This document shows, piece by piece, positions 38,870 through 49,317 of a DNA stretch of 64,000 bases. The stretch covers positions 620,325-684,324 of the forward strand of contig WBMV01001908.1 of the NCBI GenBank assembly GCA_013396655.1. Direction: 5' to 3'. The notes below the pieces were generated by a model. That model was not told the origin of the DNA, did no database searches, and saw only the letters and a list, made by a program, of their open reading frames with translations. Both the position numbers and the translations under genes were made by a program. Each line of letters begins with the position of its first letter. The first letter of the stretch is position 1. Source of the DNA: Campylorhamphus procurvoides (taxonomy: Eukaryota; Chordata; Aves; Passeriformes; Dendrocolaptidae).

Positions 38870-41800
38870 ATTAACAGAGATGTTTATTAAATAAAGATTT
38901 ACCATTTAATTCATATTTTATTTCATAATCTTGGGTTTATTCTACGCTTTGCCTTTATGGCACCAAACTTCTCTTTAATATTACAAAAAGCAGTCTGTCA
39001 CATGACAACCAACTTCCATAAAAGGAAGACTGCAAAGCTGCAAGATAAAATCTGACTGTCAAGGAGTAAACTCATTATAACCCCTCGTCAGCAACATTTT
39101 AAAGAAAATCAGAAAAATACTAAGATACTGCTTTTTTACTTTTATGTTATTTATATTTTGAGAATGGCAAAAAAACTGAAAAATCTCTTGTAAGGGATGA
39201 ATGCTACACTGACACAGAGCCAAGAGAAAAGCTTTACAGTAGAAATCGTTCATTGACTCTGTGACTGCAAGTGTGGAAGAGCAGAAAGAATTAGATAACA
39301 TTAATTTAAGGAACAACAGCAAAGCCGAGGCACAGGATTGGTGTATAAACAGCTTTAACTGTATGTATTCATTTCCAGTGGCTCTGAAAACAAATGGAAG
39401 ATTACTGGGATAAGATTAACTGCAACAAATGCAAGGGAATGTATGAAGGAGTTAGAAGAGCTTTTTATAGTAGAGCAGTTAAATCTAGTTAATTGAGTTT
39501 GATTTTTGTTTTCATAATTACTTCTATTGTTTTACTGAACTCCTGCTGAATGTCTGACAGAGTTTAGCTGTTGTGCTGTAATTAAAAAAATAAATATATA
39601 GAAACTGAATACTAATGTGATTAATGTTGTGTTACATGCTTTAATATATGTGCTGCTCATAGTCGTTGAGAGCTGCTTCAGGCTTAGCTGAGGAGATAAT
39701 CTGTGATTTAAAACAAAGAAACCACTCTGGTAAGTTACTGTAGTTAATGGAAGCATTTGACTGGATGTGAAGGTAACAAAGGTCATTCTGTTCATATAAG
39801 AAGGTTACGAGTAAGGTCACGTCATGAGAAGGTCACAAGTAAGTCTTTGCAATGAGAAACCCAAATTATCTTACTTCCCTCTGTGACTCGCACATAGGTT
39901 TTGTCGAAGCTAGTAGCCCTTTGTAGCACTGTTAGCAGTAGTCAGGGGTGAGCTGACTTGAAGTTGTAGCATAAATGTCTGTTGAACTGCTCCTGTGCAG
40001 CAGATTTTATAAATCTTGAACTGGTGTATTGTAGAAGTGTAGAGTATCTGACATACAGCAAGACGTAACATGCATGATGTACACACAGGTAGCTTTTGTG
40101 GGTATTACTTGCTGAATCAGGTTTCTTAAATACAATTATATGATGCTCTTGGAGCACAATTGAAGACTAAGGTCGAGCAATGTCCTGCAGTGCACGCACT
40201 TTTTTGTATCTGTCGTAAGGGAAGAAAATCTGATTCTGTCTGGAGGAGTGTAGCAGAGACCATGTTTTAAACTGCAAACACAACTGTTCCCTTTCGCTCT
40301 GGGACTACTTTTTATCTCCTTTGCTTTGAGATAAACCAAATAAAAATGGATGAAGTTGCAGATGCTCATTGTGGCTCAATTTGATATATCTGAAAATACT
40401 ATCACTGGGAAACAGATAAAGAGGAGCCACAGGCTATTTTTTTATCAGAATATCACACCCAAATCCTGTGCTGAGATTGGCCAATTACTCCTTCATACTT
40501 TTTTGGTTTCTGATATGTTTCATGCTATGTGTTTCTGAGTACAGGTGTTCAGTTGGCACAGCTGTTGAGACTAAAAACTATCAGGAGGAACACTGCTTGG
40601 GTTTGTGTAAATGAAGAGAACTGTGCTACAGTGTTTGCTATTACTGAAAAGATGAACATACCCACCAATGTCACATCTGAAGTAGTTCCGTTTTTAGCCT
40701 TTACCCTGAAACTGTTTTCTAATGCCTTTTATAGGCAGGTGACATTCTGATTCAGTAGGATTGTGGTTTGAAGAGCAGCGGATACTGTAGGAGGAGCCTG
40801 AAAGGCAGTGGCAACCTCATATGTCAGAAATGTGCTACCTTGTTTTGTGCTCAGCCCTTGCTCCAGCCAGTGTTGTTAATTTCTTTCTTTTTGTGCCAGA
40901 GGTTACTCTGGCACATGTTGAATGGAAAGGAAAACCAAGTCAAAGAACTGGGATGTTTTCTTTCAATTTATTTTACCATGATATATTAGGTAAATTTTTT
41001 TCTGAGTAAAACCAGTAGTGAATACATGATTGAGTGCACAGCACTTCCTTTAAGCTAAGCATCTTCATTACCATTTATGGACCTTTTATATAATTGCTTG
41101 TGTAGGGGCTGCATATGATGCATCATCTAATTTGGAAAAAACCACTCAGCAGGTGTGGTGATTTTATACACTAGAAATGAATATTTAAGACCCAAGGGAA
41201 GCTATTGACAACTTTGGGGAGGTGGGGAGATAGTAGAAGCTTCATTTAAAATAGTTTATTGCTCTTTTAAAGCACTATTAAAAGAAGTATCTCAACATTT
41301 CCTGGGGTGATTCATCACAAGCTGACTTGTCTGTTTAGGATTTTCCCAAATGTCTTTCTAGTTAGATAAAAGATGCACATGAATGTGCAAAATGATTTGA
41401 CTGTTTAGTCTGAATGATGACAGTTTGTAGAAAACTGAATTTCCCAGATTCCTAGCTTTCCTTCATAGCTGAATTGGGAGTTCAGTGTTTCTCCTTATAC
41501 CTTTTTGATTTGTTAGGGTACTTTACATTCATAGGGCAGAAAAACTGGATTCCATCTTCCATGTTGACCTGATCAGAAACTTATCTTGTGTGGATATTTA
41601 AAAGAATATGTAGGAAAAATCAAATTATTTCTTACATATGCTACCCCAGGATGAATTAATCCACTACCAGCACTATAAGCCCAGGCTTCGGAGTCTGGGT
41701 GTCATTACACCAAAAACTTGTATCAGCGCTCTTGTAGCAGCATGATCTCAGAAAAAATGAAGTGTTGACTCTTACTTGTGGGTTTCACAGTATCATTGAC

Positions 41801-43632
41801 AGGAGCAGTGTGCAGCCAGTGCCTGTTGGATTACAAGATGTGACTATTTGCAAATGACTGTGTTTGGGAGTTTATATTTTCAAAGGTTTGTTTTTCCGTG
41901 CACAGACTGATGTCAGTGGTGCATCCCATGACACTTAAGGGAAAAAAAAAAAGGAACTCCTATATGCTTATAAACACAGAAGCCGGGGAAATTATCAGTG
42001 GTTTCAAGTAGGCATGTAAATGACTCTTCTCAGAGTAGTTGTACAAGATATGTGATATAAGGAAAAGAAATGAAATGTAATCATTATCCAAATGCGGGGA
42101 ATAAAGATAAGAGTTCTCCACAGTTTATCTACCAAATGTGTGTCTCTGTCTAACACAGAGTGACTCTAATACCACAGTTGTTAATATTAAGTCTGTCCAC
42201 ATATTTTGTGCGAAATCTCTGTGGTGAGGTATTCATTGCATTGAAAAGCTGACACAATGGAATGCTTTTTGTGCTGGCTCTGGACGAATTATAGTCCTTT
42301 TTATCAGTTCCAAGGTCAGAGTACTATCATGGCTCTTAAACTGTGGTGTAGTAAAGTGAGCTCTATTGAATGTTCAAGCAACAGCTGTAAGTTTGCCAGA
42401 CTGCTGCAGCCAGGTATCTCCAGCATCAGAGGTTTTTGTCCGAACCAATTTCTCTTGTCTCCAGTTCTTATTTTTGCACTTTCACTGCAGTATATGTGAA
42501 GTTTTAGAGCTCAGACATGCTTTCAAGACACATAGCAGCCATTGTTAATATGTCACTGTAGAAATGCTTTCATTGTTTATTTTGGTTCTGGTGCTAATTT
42601 AAGCATAAGCCAAAGGGCACTGTTATTAGACATCTACTGCCAGAATCTGTGTTTTTTTCCCTATCATTCTTGTAGACCAGTTCTTCTTTTAGAATTGAAA
42701 AACGTAAGCCTTTTCATACAAAACCTGAACTAGATTGGCATGAACTTAATACCTGTTTCCCTCTCTGACTCGTCTACTTGCCTTTCCTTGCCTTTCAAAA
42801 AAAACCCCAAAAAACAACCTGCAATCAAGATGAAACATTATTTTTATGCCCTGCATGCCTGCACTGGTGTGGAAATATTCATTTTCCTGTGAATAAAAAT
42901 CATCGTATTTTGTCATCTTGGCCTCTCTGAAATGCAGAACAATTATTTCAAATTAAGACCAGATTTTTTTTCCTAATAAAAACAGTGTTACCAGAATTTG
43001 CTTATTTTCTCATGGCATACAGTCTGAAGCTACTGATATCCCCTTTGTGAATAACAATGTTTCCTTGCCCATTTTGCACTTTCTCTTCTCCCCTTTTATA
43101 TAACAGTTCCTCAGGCTTGCTTTTTGATGAGCAAAGTGGGTCATTTTAATAAGATCTCTCTACCCTCAAACTTTGCCTTTTGTTTTTCGGTTCACTCTCT
43201 TGAGTTCATGACCAGCTGTGCAGCCAGCTCATTGATTTGGTGTGTGACTTTTGCTCTTTGGGAGCAGGTGAAGAAATACAGGTGGCTTCCTCTTATCTGC
43301 CGTGGGACCCCAGCACACATGGGTGTCAAAGAGCCCAGAGTTTCTGTGGGGTAAAACAAGGGCAAAACCACAAATACGGGTGATGTTGCACGATAAGATG
43401 AAGCTTAATGTGTACTTAGATGATATGATGTGTTTTATTGACTTACTGTCTTACTCCAACTTCTAAAACTTGTTTTATTATTTAGTGGGTAATTTTTAGA
43501 AGGATACTACCTTAAAATTGCAGTGATCCTATTTTTAACCTTGTTCTTTTAACTCTTTAGGAATGCTGGCATAGTCTAATACTTTCTGTAGAGAGATAAG
43601 CTGTTGAATTTTTTTTTTTCTTTCCTTTTCAG
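38870..43632. other. LARGE1: Intron immediately upstream of the LARGE1 coding exon
   Basis: No mobile element was recognised in this 4.8 kb apart from short A runs (for example near 41941). Its 3' end supplies the splice signals for the exon: a possible branch point TCTAATA at about 43574 and the tract TTTTTTTTTTCTTTCCTTTT before AG at 43631-43632. Confidence 0.6.
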
Positions 43633-43713
43633 GAAGTAATATGTGGGAGGCTGTGGACTATCTGCTTCCAACATAGGAACAACATTGGGTTGGGAATCTG
43701 CACTCCTGAGAGA
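43633..43713 (+). other. LARGE1: LARGE1 5' UTR part of the first coding exon
   Basis: The exon starts just after the acceptor TTTCCTTTTCAG (AG at 43631-43632). The 81-nt leader begins GAAGTAATATGTGGGAGGCT. It contains one upstream ATG at 43641 opening an 11-codon ORF (stop TAG 43674-43676). In the LARGE1 frame the leader has no stop codon back to the acceptor, so the frame is open across the whole exon. The known vertebrate protein nevertheless starts at the ATG at 43714. Confidence 0.88.
43641..43676 (+). CDS. Upstream ORF in the LARGE1 leader ([11 protein letters not shown])
   Basis: Eleven codons plus TAG, in a frame different from LARGE1. The stop lies 37 nt before the LARGE1 start codon. 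The ATG has A at -3 and T at +4, a moderate initiation context. Such short uORFs usually lower translation of the main ORF or allow regulated reinitiation. Whether it is translated cannot be told from sequence; conservation of its start and stop in other birds and mammals would be the key test. Confidence 0.5.
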   Translation: MWEAVDYLLPT

Positions 43714-43819
43714 ATGCTGGGAATCTGCAGAGGGCGACGGAAATTCCTGGCTGCCTCTTTGACCGTCCTTTTTGTCCCAGCCATTACATGGATTTATCTT
43801 TTTGCTGGGAGTTTTGAAG
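43714..43819 (+). CDS. LARGE1: LARGE1 first coding exon (codons 1-35 plus 1 nt)
   Basis: LARGE1 is a bifunctional Golgi glycosyltransferase (xylosyl- and glucuronyltransferase) that polymerises the Xyl-GlcA repeat, matriglycan, on O-mannosyl glycans of alpha-dystroglycan, enabling laminin binding. Loss in humans causes a dystroglycanopathy. The translation begins [16 protein letters not shown], the known LARGE1 N-terminus, and continues to [10 protein letters not shown]. Residues 6-10 (RGRRK) form the basic cytosolic tail, and residues about 11-30 the single signal-anchor membrane segment of this type II protein. The start ATG has A at -3. The exon ends GAAG followed by donor GTAGGA at 43820, splitting codon 36 (phase 1), expected to be D of the DGKPV continuation. 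Catalytic domains lie in later exons outside the window. LARGE2 has a different N-terminus, so the paralogue is excluded. Confidence 0.96.
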
Positions 43820-45487
43820 GTAGGAGAGGAATAGTGGCTGGGGAGGGGTGGTGGGCTGTTGAAAGATTTGTATCTGGGCAGACAAATGCAGATCATTGAT
43901 TTTATTTAAGCAAATCTCATTTGGCTTGCATATGAAATAGTTCCCAAGGTGCAGATTTCAACAAAGGTCCTTACCATCTTCTCACTGCTGAGGACAAGTT
44001 AATTATTGGCCAAGCTATTTCATTTTCCACTCCTCTTTGAACTTTGAAAAAGTGCAACAAAAAAACCCTCACTTTACTAATTTCATCTCTGTATTTTGTA
44101 ATTTTTAAAAGTTGGTCTATCCTATGCCCTGTAAGATTTTACTTTTAATTAAAGTTGATATCTCATTTTAGATGTCCTGAACAGACAAAATCAGTTTTCC
44201 TTCTTCTGGTGGAAATCCTCTCGTTTATAGGTGCATTGACTTGCAGCTGTATAATGGGCACTCTTTTTAAGGAGACTTGGAATAATCCATACTTTGCCTT
44301 TTAAATGGCCTGATGCAGTTTTTTTTTCCTGGCCTTACAGAAGTTCAGCAGTAATACTTCAGTTAGGTGACATTCAAAGATTCTGGCTGTCCTATTTTTT
44401 GTTACTTTGTTGCCTTTTTATTTGTTTGTTTCATTTGTCATGGAGATGGAGCATTTTGTTTGGCAACAGGTATGTTATTTTGGCAACAGTGAAAAAAACC
44501 TGTTCAGCTGATGTTTTTATCTTAGCATGAGGAAAGGTGTTTCAACCTTTTAAAAACTGTTCAGATTCTATTTTACAGTCAGATAATTTAAAAAAAGGCA
44601 TTGTTTAAAATGTCAAGCTTCTTTCATACAACCTTGTCTGTCCAATTTGTGCTCTGTATCGAAACAAAATGGGTCTCCAAGTTAAATTACAATTAAGAAC
44701 ATGTAAAGATTTTCAGTGTGTATTACATGCACTTCTAAATTAGTTACATGACATGTACAAATGTTTGTGGAAATTTATTTGATTGTTTAAAATTCTACCT
44801 TAATGTGCAGTAACACTGTGAGCTCATTCTGGAATGAAACACTTATGAGATTCATGTTAAATTAGAAATATAAAGGGACCTAGCTGCATACTTGAAAACT
44901 AATGATGTGGTAGGCAGAACAGTACTGATTTAGTTTGATTTTTAAAAGCTGAGCAAATGCAGGCCTCACCTTTTTCTTTTAGAAGAATATTATACTGCCT
45001 TGTGGTAATGACTATTTTAATTGTGTCCACAGTTGATAATGCCATGGTGTTTTAAATTCCTCTTTGTGTAGAATCCTTTGTTTTTACAGAGAACTCAATA
45101 CAAATCTTGAAATTTGCTGCTACATGGTATTTGAAATGACTTGAAGCTCTCAGTGTGAATTAATCTTAAATGCAAACTGAGGAGTGAAGCCCATTACCTA
45201 TTACAAAGCCTTGCTCTGGAAAAGGGCTAGAAATTACATAAAGTTAGTAATGCTTTCAGTTACTTTTCTGTATCTGTTTTCTTTTTCTTTTTGGATGGGG
45301 CATTATTTAATCTTTGTTGATTAAAAACTAAGGTCAGTTAGATATTCATTTAACCAAAGAATAGCTAGCATTTTCCTTAACTTGTAGATATTATGGGCAA
45401 AGAGTTAAAGCCATTTTGTTATTTTATGTAACTTCTTGTTATGTTCTCCATGACGGTTCACACAATTTACTCATGTTTTGAGCTCTC
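43820..45487. other. Proximal part of LARGE1 intron, no features
   Basis: AT-rich intronic DNA with no recognised repeats beyond short homopolymers. Confidence 0.45.
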
Positions 45488-45811
45488 TGTGGAGGTTGTA
45501 GTGAGGTGGGGGTGGCTTTCTTCTCCCAAGTAATAAGCAATATAAAAGAGGAAATGACATCAAGTTGTACCAGGGAAGGGTTAGATTGGATATTAGGAAA
45601 AATTTCTTTGTGGAAAAGTTGACAAGCACTGGAACATTCTGCTCAAGGAAGTGGTTGAGTTAAATCTCTGGAGGTATTTAAAAGAGGTGTAGATGTGGCA
45701 CTTAAGGACATGGTTTAGTGGTGGACATGGCGGTGCTGGGTGGATCATTGGACTTGATGATCTTAGACATCTTTTCCAATGTAAGCAATTGTATCATTCT
45801 GCGATTCTATA
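45488..45811 (+). mobile_element. CR1 3' end, 5'-truncated
   Basis: The + strand reads GGAGGTTGTAGTGAGGTGGG, TTCTCCCAAGTAATAAGC, TTAGATTGGATATTAGGAAA, then TGGACTTGATGATCTTAGAC and the terminal ATCATTCTGCGATTCTAT (end about 45811). These are the final ORF2 codons (FRLDIRKNFF equivalent) and the 3' UTR of CR1. It is moderately diverged and its frame is broken. Confidence 0.93.
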
Positions 45812-46146
45812 GTTGAGTAAAAATCGTTTCACAACAGCATTATGCCTTGATTTGAAACTAACAGAAGTGGAGAGTTTTCTCCGTCTCCTGGCATTAGTTT
45901 CTTTGGTTAATCACAGCTCTAGAAATTTTCTTTTCAGTTCATCTAGTTTTAGATTTGAGTAAAGGGTTCTTTTTAGATTTTTTCTTCACTAAATTAAAGA
46001 AATCATCAGTATCTGGTATGGTCATACATTCATTTTATTATTCAGTGTGCAAGGAACCTCAGGAGTTTTCTCATTAAACTCCTGCTCAAATCAATATGGG
46101 TTTTTTCTTACACCTTTATTGAGTTGTGTCATGAAAACCCCCAAGG

Positions 46147-47130
46147 AGAGAGACTAAGTGGTCTCCCTTAGCAACTTGTGTCACTGTTTGACTGTCCTCA
46201 GGTAGAAGAGTTTCTCCTTACGAGTAGTGTGAAGCTCCCTTGCTTCAATTTATGTCTGATCTCACACATCCCCTCACCGCGTATCACAGTGAAGAGTCTG
46301 ATTCTGTCTTTTTGTAACTTGCTTGTAGGTATTAGCATGTTGCTGATAAGTCTCCCAGTGCCTTCTCTTTTTCAAGCTGAACAAGGCCAAGGCAAGCACT
46401 TCAGCCCCCATACCACTTCATAGCCCTATTCTGAACTTCATTAATGCTGTTCTATTTGGAACCTCAAACAGGGCACAGTGTTCCAGATGTGGTCTAACGA
46501 GTATTGAGTAAAGGGAAATGGTTGCTTTCCTCAGCCTACTCACTCTGTTCCTGTTGATTTTCAGTGTTCTATACACCAGGACTACAGATTTTCCCCACCA
46601 GGACTAATCCACAGTCTGTGCCATTATGAGAGGGTTAGTTTTTGCTGAGCAAAGGGCTTTGCACTGTTCATTCCTTCAGTCTGTCTAGATCCTCCTGGGT
46701 GGCACCCTTGCCTGTGAGTTTATTGATTGCAACTCCCAGAATAGGTGTCATTTGCAATCTTGGGTGAATTCTGCATGTCATCGATGAAAAGATTGAAAAG
46801 GTCCAGTTGCAGAATAGGCACAGAGGAACTCCACATGTAACTGACTTCCAGACAGAGCATGAATGAGTAACCATCACCCTTTGAACCTAGCATTCCAAAT
46901 AGTTTTCTACCCATCTAGTAGTCCACCCATATAGACTGTAAAGTCCCAGATTGGATAGAGGCGTGCTGTGCTTAAACTCAAGACAGATCATATTAACTGG
47001 TCATCTCCTATTCATAGTCATTTCATCACAGAAGGCAGTCAGGTTGGTCAAGCATGATTCACCCGTGGTGAATCCATGCTAATTATTGCTCCACAAGGCC
47101 TGGCTATGTTTCTGTTTGAAGATACTTACA
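46147..47130 (-). mobile_element. Old CR1 copy, RT palm to C-terminal region
   Basis: This is the longest CR1 fragment of the window, about 980 bp antisense. Minus-strand translations keep recognisable blocks in two frames: SVTCGVP (PVTSGVPQGSVLG region), LFNLFIDDMQNSP and KIANDT (LFNIFINDLD..KFADDTKL), and EDLDRLKE near 46670. Above these lies the equivalent of the FSKAFDTVSH..LINMG region (ATTCACCCGTGGTGAATCCA near 47060). Below about 46460 it reads GAACCTCAAACAGGGCACAG, the LEVPNxVSCTN block. Frameshifts and stops abound. The 3' terminus is missing. Confidence 0.85.
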
Positions 47131-48136
47131 TATAGCAATCAAATCACCTATTGGTCTAAGGAAAAAGGTTGGCCTAGCTGAGTTGTCATAGCAAAACTTT
47201 TTGTGGTGGGATTTTTTGTTTGTTTTTTTGCTGTTGTTTATTCTTTTTTTGTTTTTTTCTTTGTATGTTTCAGAGCTTTAGACTGACATGGTCTCTGTTT
47301 GATATATCTGCAGTGCTGTGCCTGCCAATTATGTTTTTGATATAATTAGGAATTACATTACTCATCCCTGTGTTTGTATCTAAGAACTTAAGTTATTCAT
47401 TTGCCATAGCATGGTAGTGGGATCACATTTAGAAACCCTTTAAAAGCTTTGTTAGTGAATCTCTAATATAAAATATGCCTTAACACAGTCAATTTCATGT
47501 TCTGTTTTTAAAACAGTTTGCAATTCCTTAAGACAGAATTTTGTTTTATTTTGGGTTTTGTTCTCTTGTCAGAAAGCACATGTCACTTTCCTACTTCACA
47601 GTTGTCACTCAGACACTGCCAGTAAGACCATTCCCTTAGAATATTCATTGAAGGTGGCATTACCCAAGCTGTGGCAGGAATAGCTACTAAAAGCCTCATT
47701 AATCATGTATAAATGTCTATTAAGGTTTTGAACTAGAATATTAACATGATACTGAATGTTGTGTAGCCTTTGAACATACCTGGTTACTGTTATTGTTTTT
47801 AATAATGCACAAGGGCAGCATAATTTCAGTTATCAGTTACTTTGAATGAAAAAGCTAATTGTTCCAACATTCTTAGATTACATTCAAAAGGCAAAGTAAT
47901 AGAGTAGAAAGGGTGGAGTGCATTTAAAACATGGAAGAGGAAATAATTAAGTAATACCTGATGAATTTTCATTAGAAAGAAAATAGTAATTTCACTAACC
48001 AGCAGTAGCTCCATAAATAGCTTTATTTTGCAAGCTCTATGCAGCACTTTCCTATCTCCTTTATCATGGAGGTCATATAAAATAAATATTTGGAACTGTA
48101 ATTTGACCATGCTTTCTAGATTACCGAGTCCTCAAC

Positions 48137-48164
48137 AAAAAAAAAAAAAAAAAAAAAAAAAAAA
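48137..48164 (+). repeat. A28 homopolymer
   Basis: Twenty-eight consecutive A follow CTCAAC. An AATAAA lies at 48081-48086, 50 nt upstream, so it could be the tail of a processed RNA copy. No source gene is recognisable upstream and I could not find a target-site duplication. It may equally be a plain microsatellite. Confidence 0.95.
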
Positions 48165-49282
48165 GGTCTGCTGTGGCTTTGTGGCCTCAGCGGATTTCCA
48201 GTCACTTCCAGGGACTGGCAGGATGAAAATACACTTGAGTTACCAGTCTCTGTGTGTTGGATCCACTTGAGGTTAAAAGCCCTAAAGTATGTGTGTAGGG
48301 TTCCTGTGTAGTACATGTTTCACAGGAAGAGCTGGTGATGTTAGCTTTAAGCTGAAAAATGGAGAAGTTGTGTGAGATCATACAGGGAGTCTGTGAGAGA
48401 GCACTTGACTCTGTTTTATTTTGACTGCCTGGGTAACATTTTAAAAAATAGCGTCTGCCTTCCTTCCTGGGACTTGCTTGCCTTGATTGTCCTCTTTTCA
48501 CTCCAGTGCTGGGTGACTATCATTCTCTGACAATTCATTTTAGTCAAAGTCATCTGTAGAGATATGATTGAACCCAGAGTTGGGCAAACACCTCACCAAA
48601 TACAATAAAATAAATTGAAGGAAGGCTGCAAATACTCATCTTAGTATTTAAATGGATTCACTTTGATGCTGTTCACACTCTTTTTGAGTATGTTTCCATA
48701 AATATTCTAGTGAATATGTTAATTGGGAAGACTGTCTACAGAAACAATGAATATCCAGTTTTAATATTCATGGGAAGTAGATTTTGAAATCATATTTGTG
48801 AATACTTGAATCAGAAAACTGATTCTGGGAGTTCAGCTTTATCCAGTTAAGTGCCAAAAGTTTATCACATGATCTATGTGCGTGATGAAAACTGCCTGAA
48901 TTTTTAATGCTTGCAATAAGTTAGTCATAGGAAGAGGCAAACAATTAATTAATTACTAAAATGTCTATCAGACACTTGCAACTGATGAACAAACATCAGA
49001 AAATTATCCCTTCTCAGACAATGTAATCAGAAAGGAGCAAAAACTAGAATTGCTTTTTTAATTGTTTCATTTCAATTGGCCTGAATTTTATCATGTATGT
49101 GTCTCAACAGGATTAAACAAGAAAACTTAATCTAGTGTCCCTTTAAAATAGAAGCTTCAACCTCTGTGTTGATCGTGTCTTTTTAATAAAGTTATGAGAA
49201 AAGAAGTCCTGAAAGGGTGTGTCTGTATATAGTAAGAGTGTTACTGTGATGGGTACCTGGGCAGGTTTACAAGAGGTGTCTT

Positions 49283-49317
49283 TTAACTAAAATCTGCTAT
49301 CTTTAGTTAAGATAGCA
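49283..49317. repeat. Two overlapping, mutually exclusive inverted repeats
   Basis: TTAACTAAA (49283-49291) pairs with TTTAGTTAA (49302-49310). TGCTATCTT (49295-49303) pairs with AAGATAGCA (49309-49317). Both stems are 9 bp and perfect and they share bases, so only one can form at a time. No function is assigned. Confidence 0.9.

Larger units (their letters stand above)
1..43632 (+). other. LARGE1: LARGE1 5' intron (sequence upstream of first coding exon)
   Basis: This stretch precedes the first coding exon of LARGE1 and ends in its splice acceptor, so it is read as intron on the + strand. I found no coding exon in it. Vertebrate LARGE1 genes have non-coding 5' exons separated by very large introns, so one such exon could lie inside, but none can be proved from sequence; the CpG-rich patch near 28.0 kb is the only candidate. 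The true upstream limit of the intron is unknown. Confidence 0.7.

Noticed and set aside
43576..43896. 106-codon minus-strand ORF over the LARGE1 exon
   Set aside because: It is the antisense shadow of the real exon and includes the complement of the polypyrimidine tract.
46668..46914. Two short minus-strand ORFs as possible genes
   Set aside because: They are frames of a decayed CR1 reverse transcriptase, with pieces of the same domain split by a frameshift.
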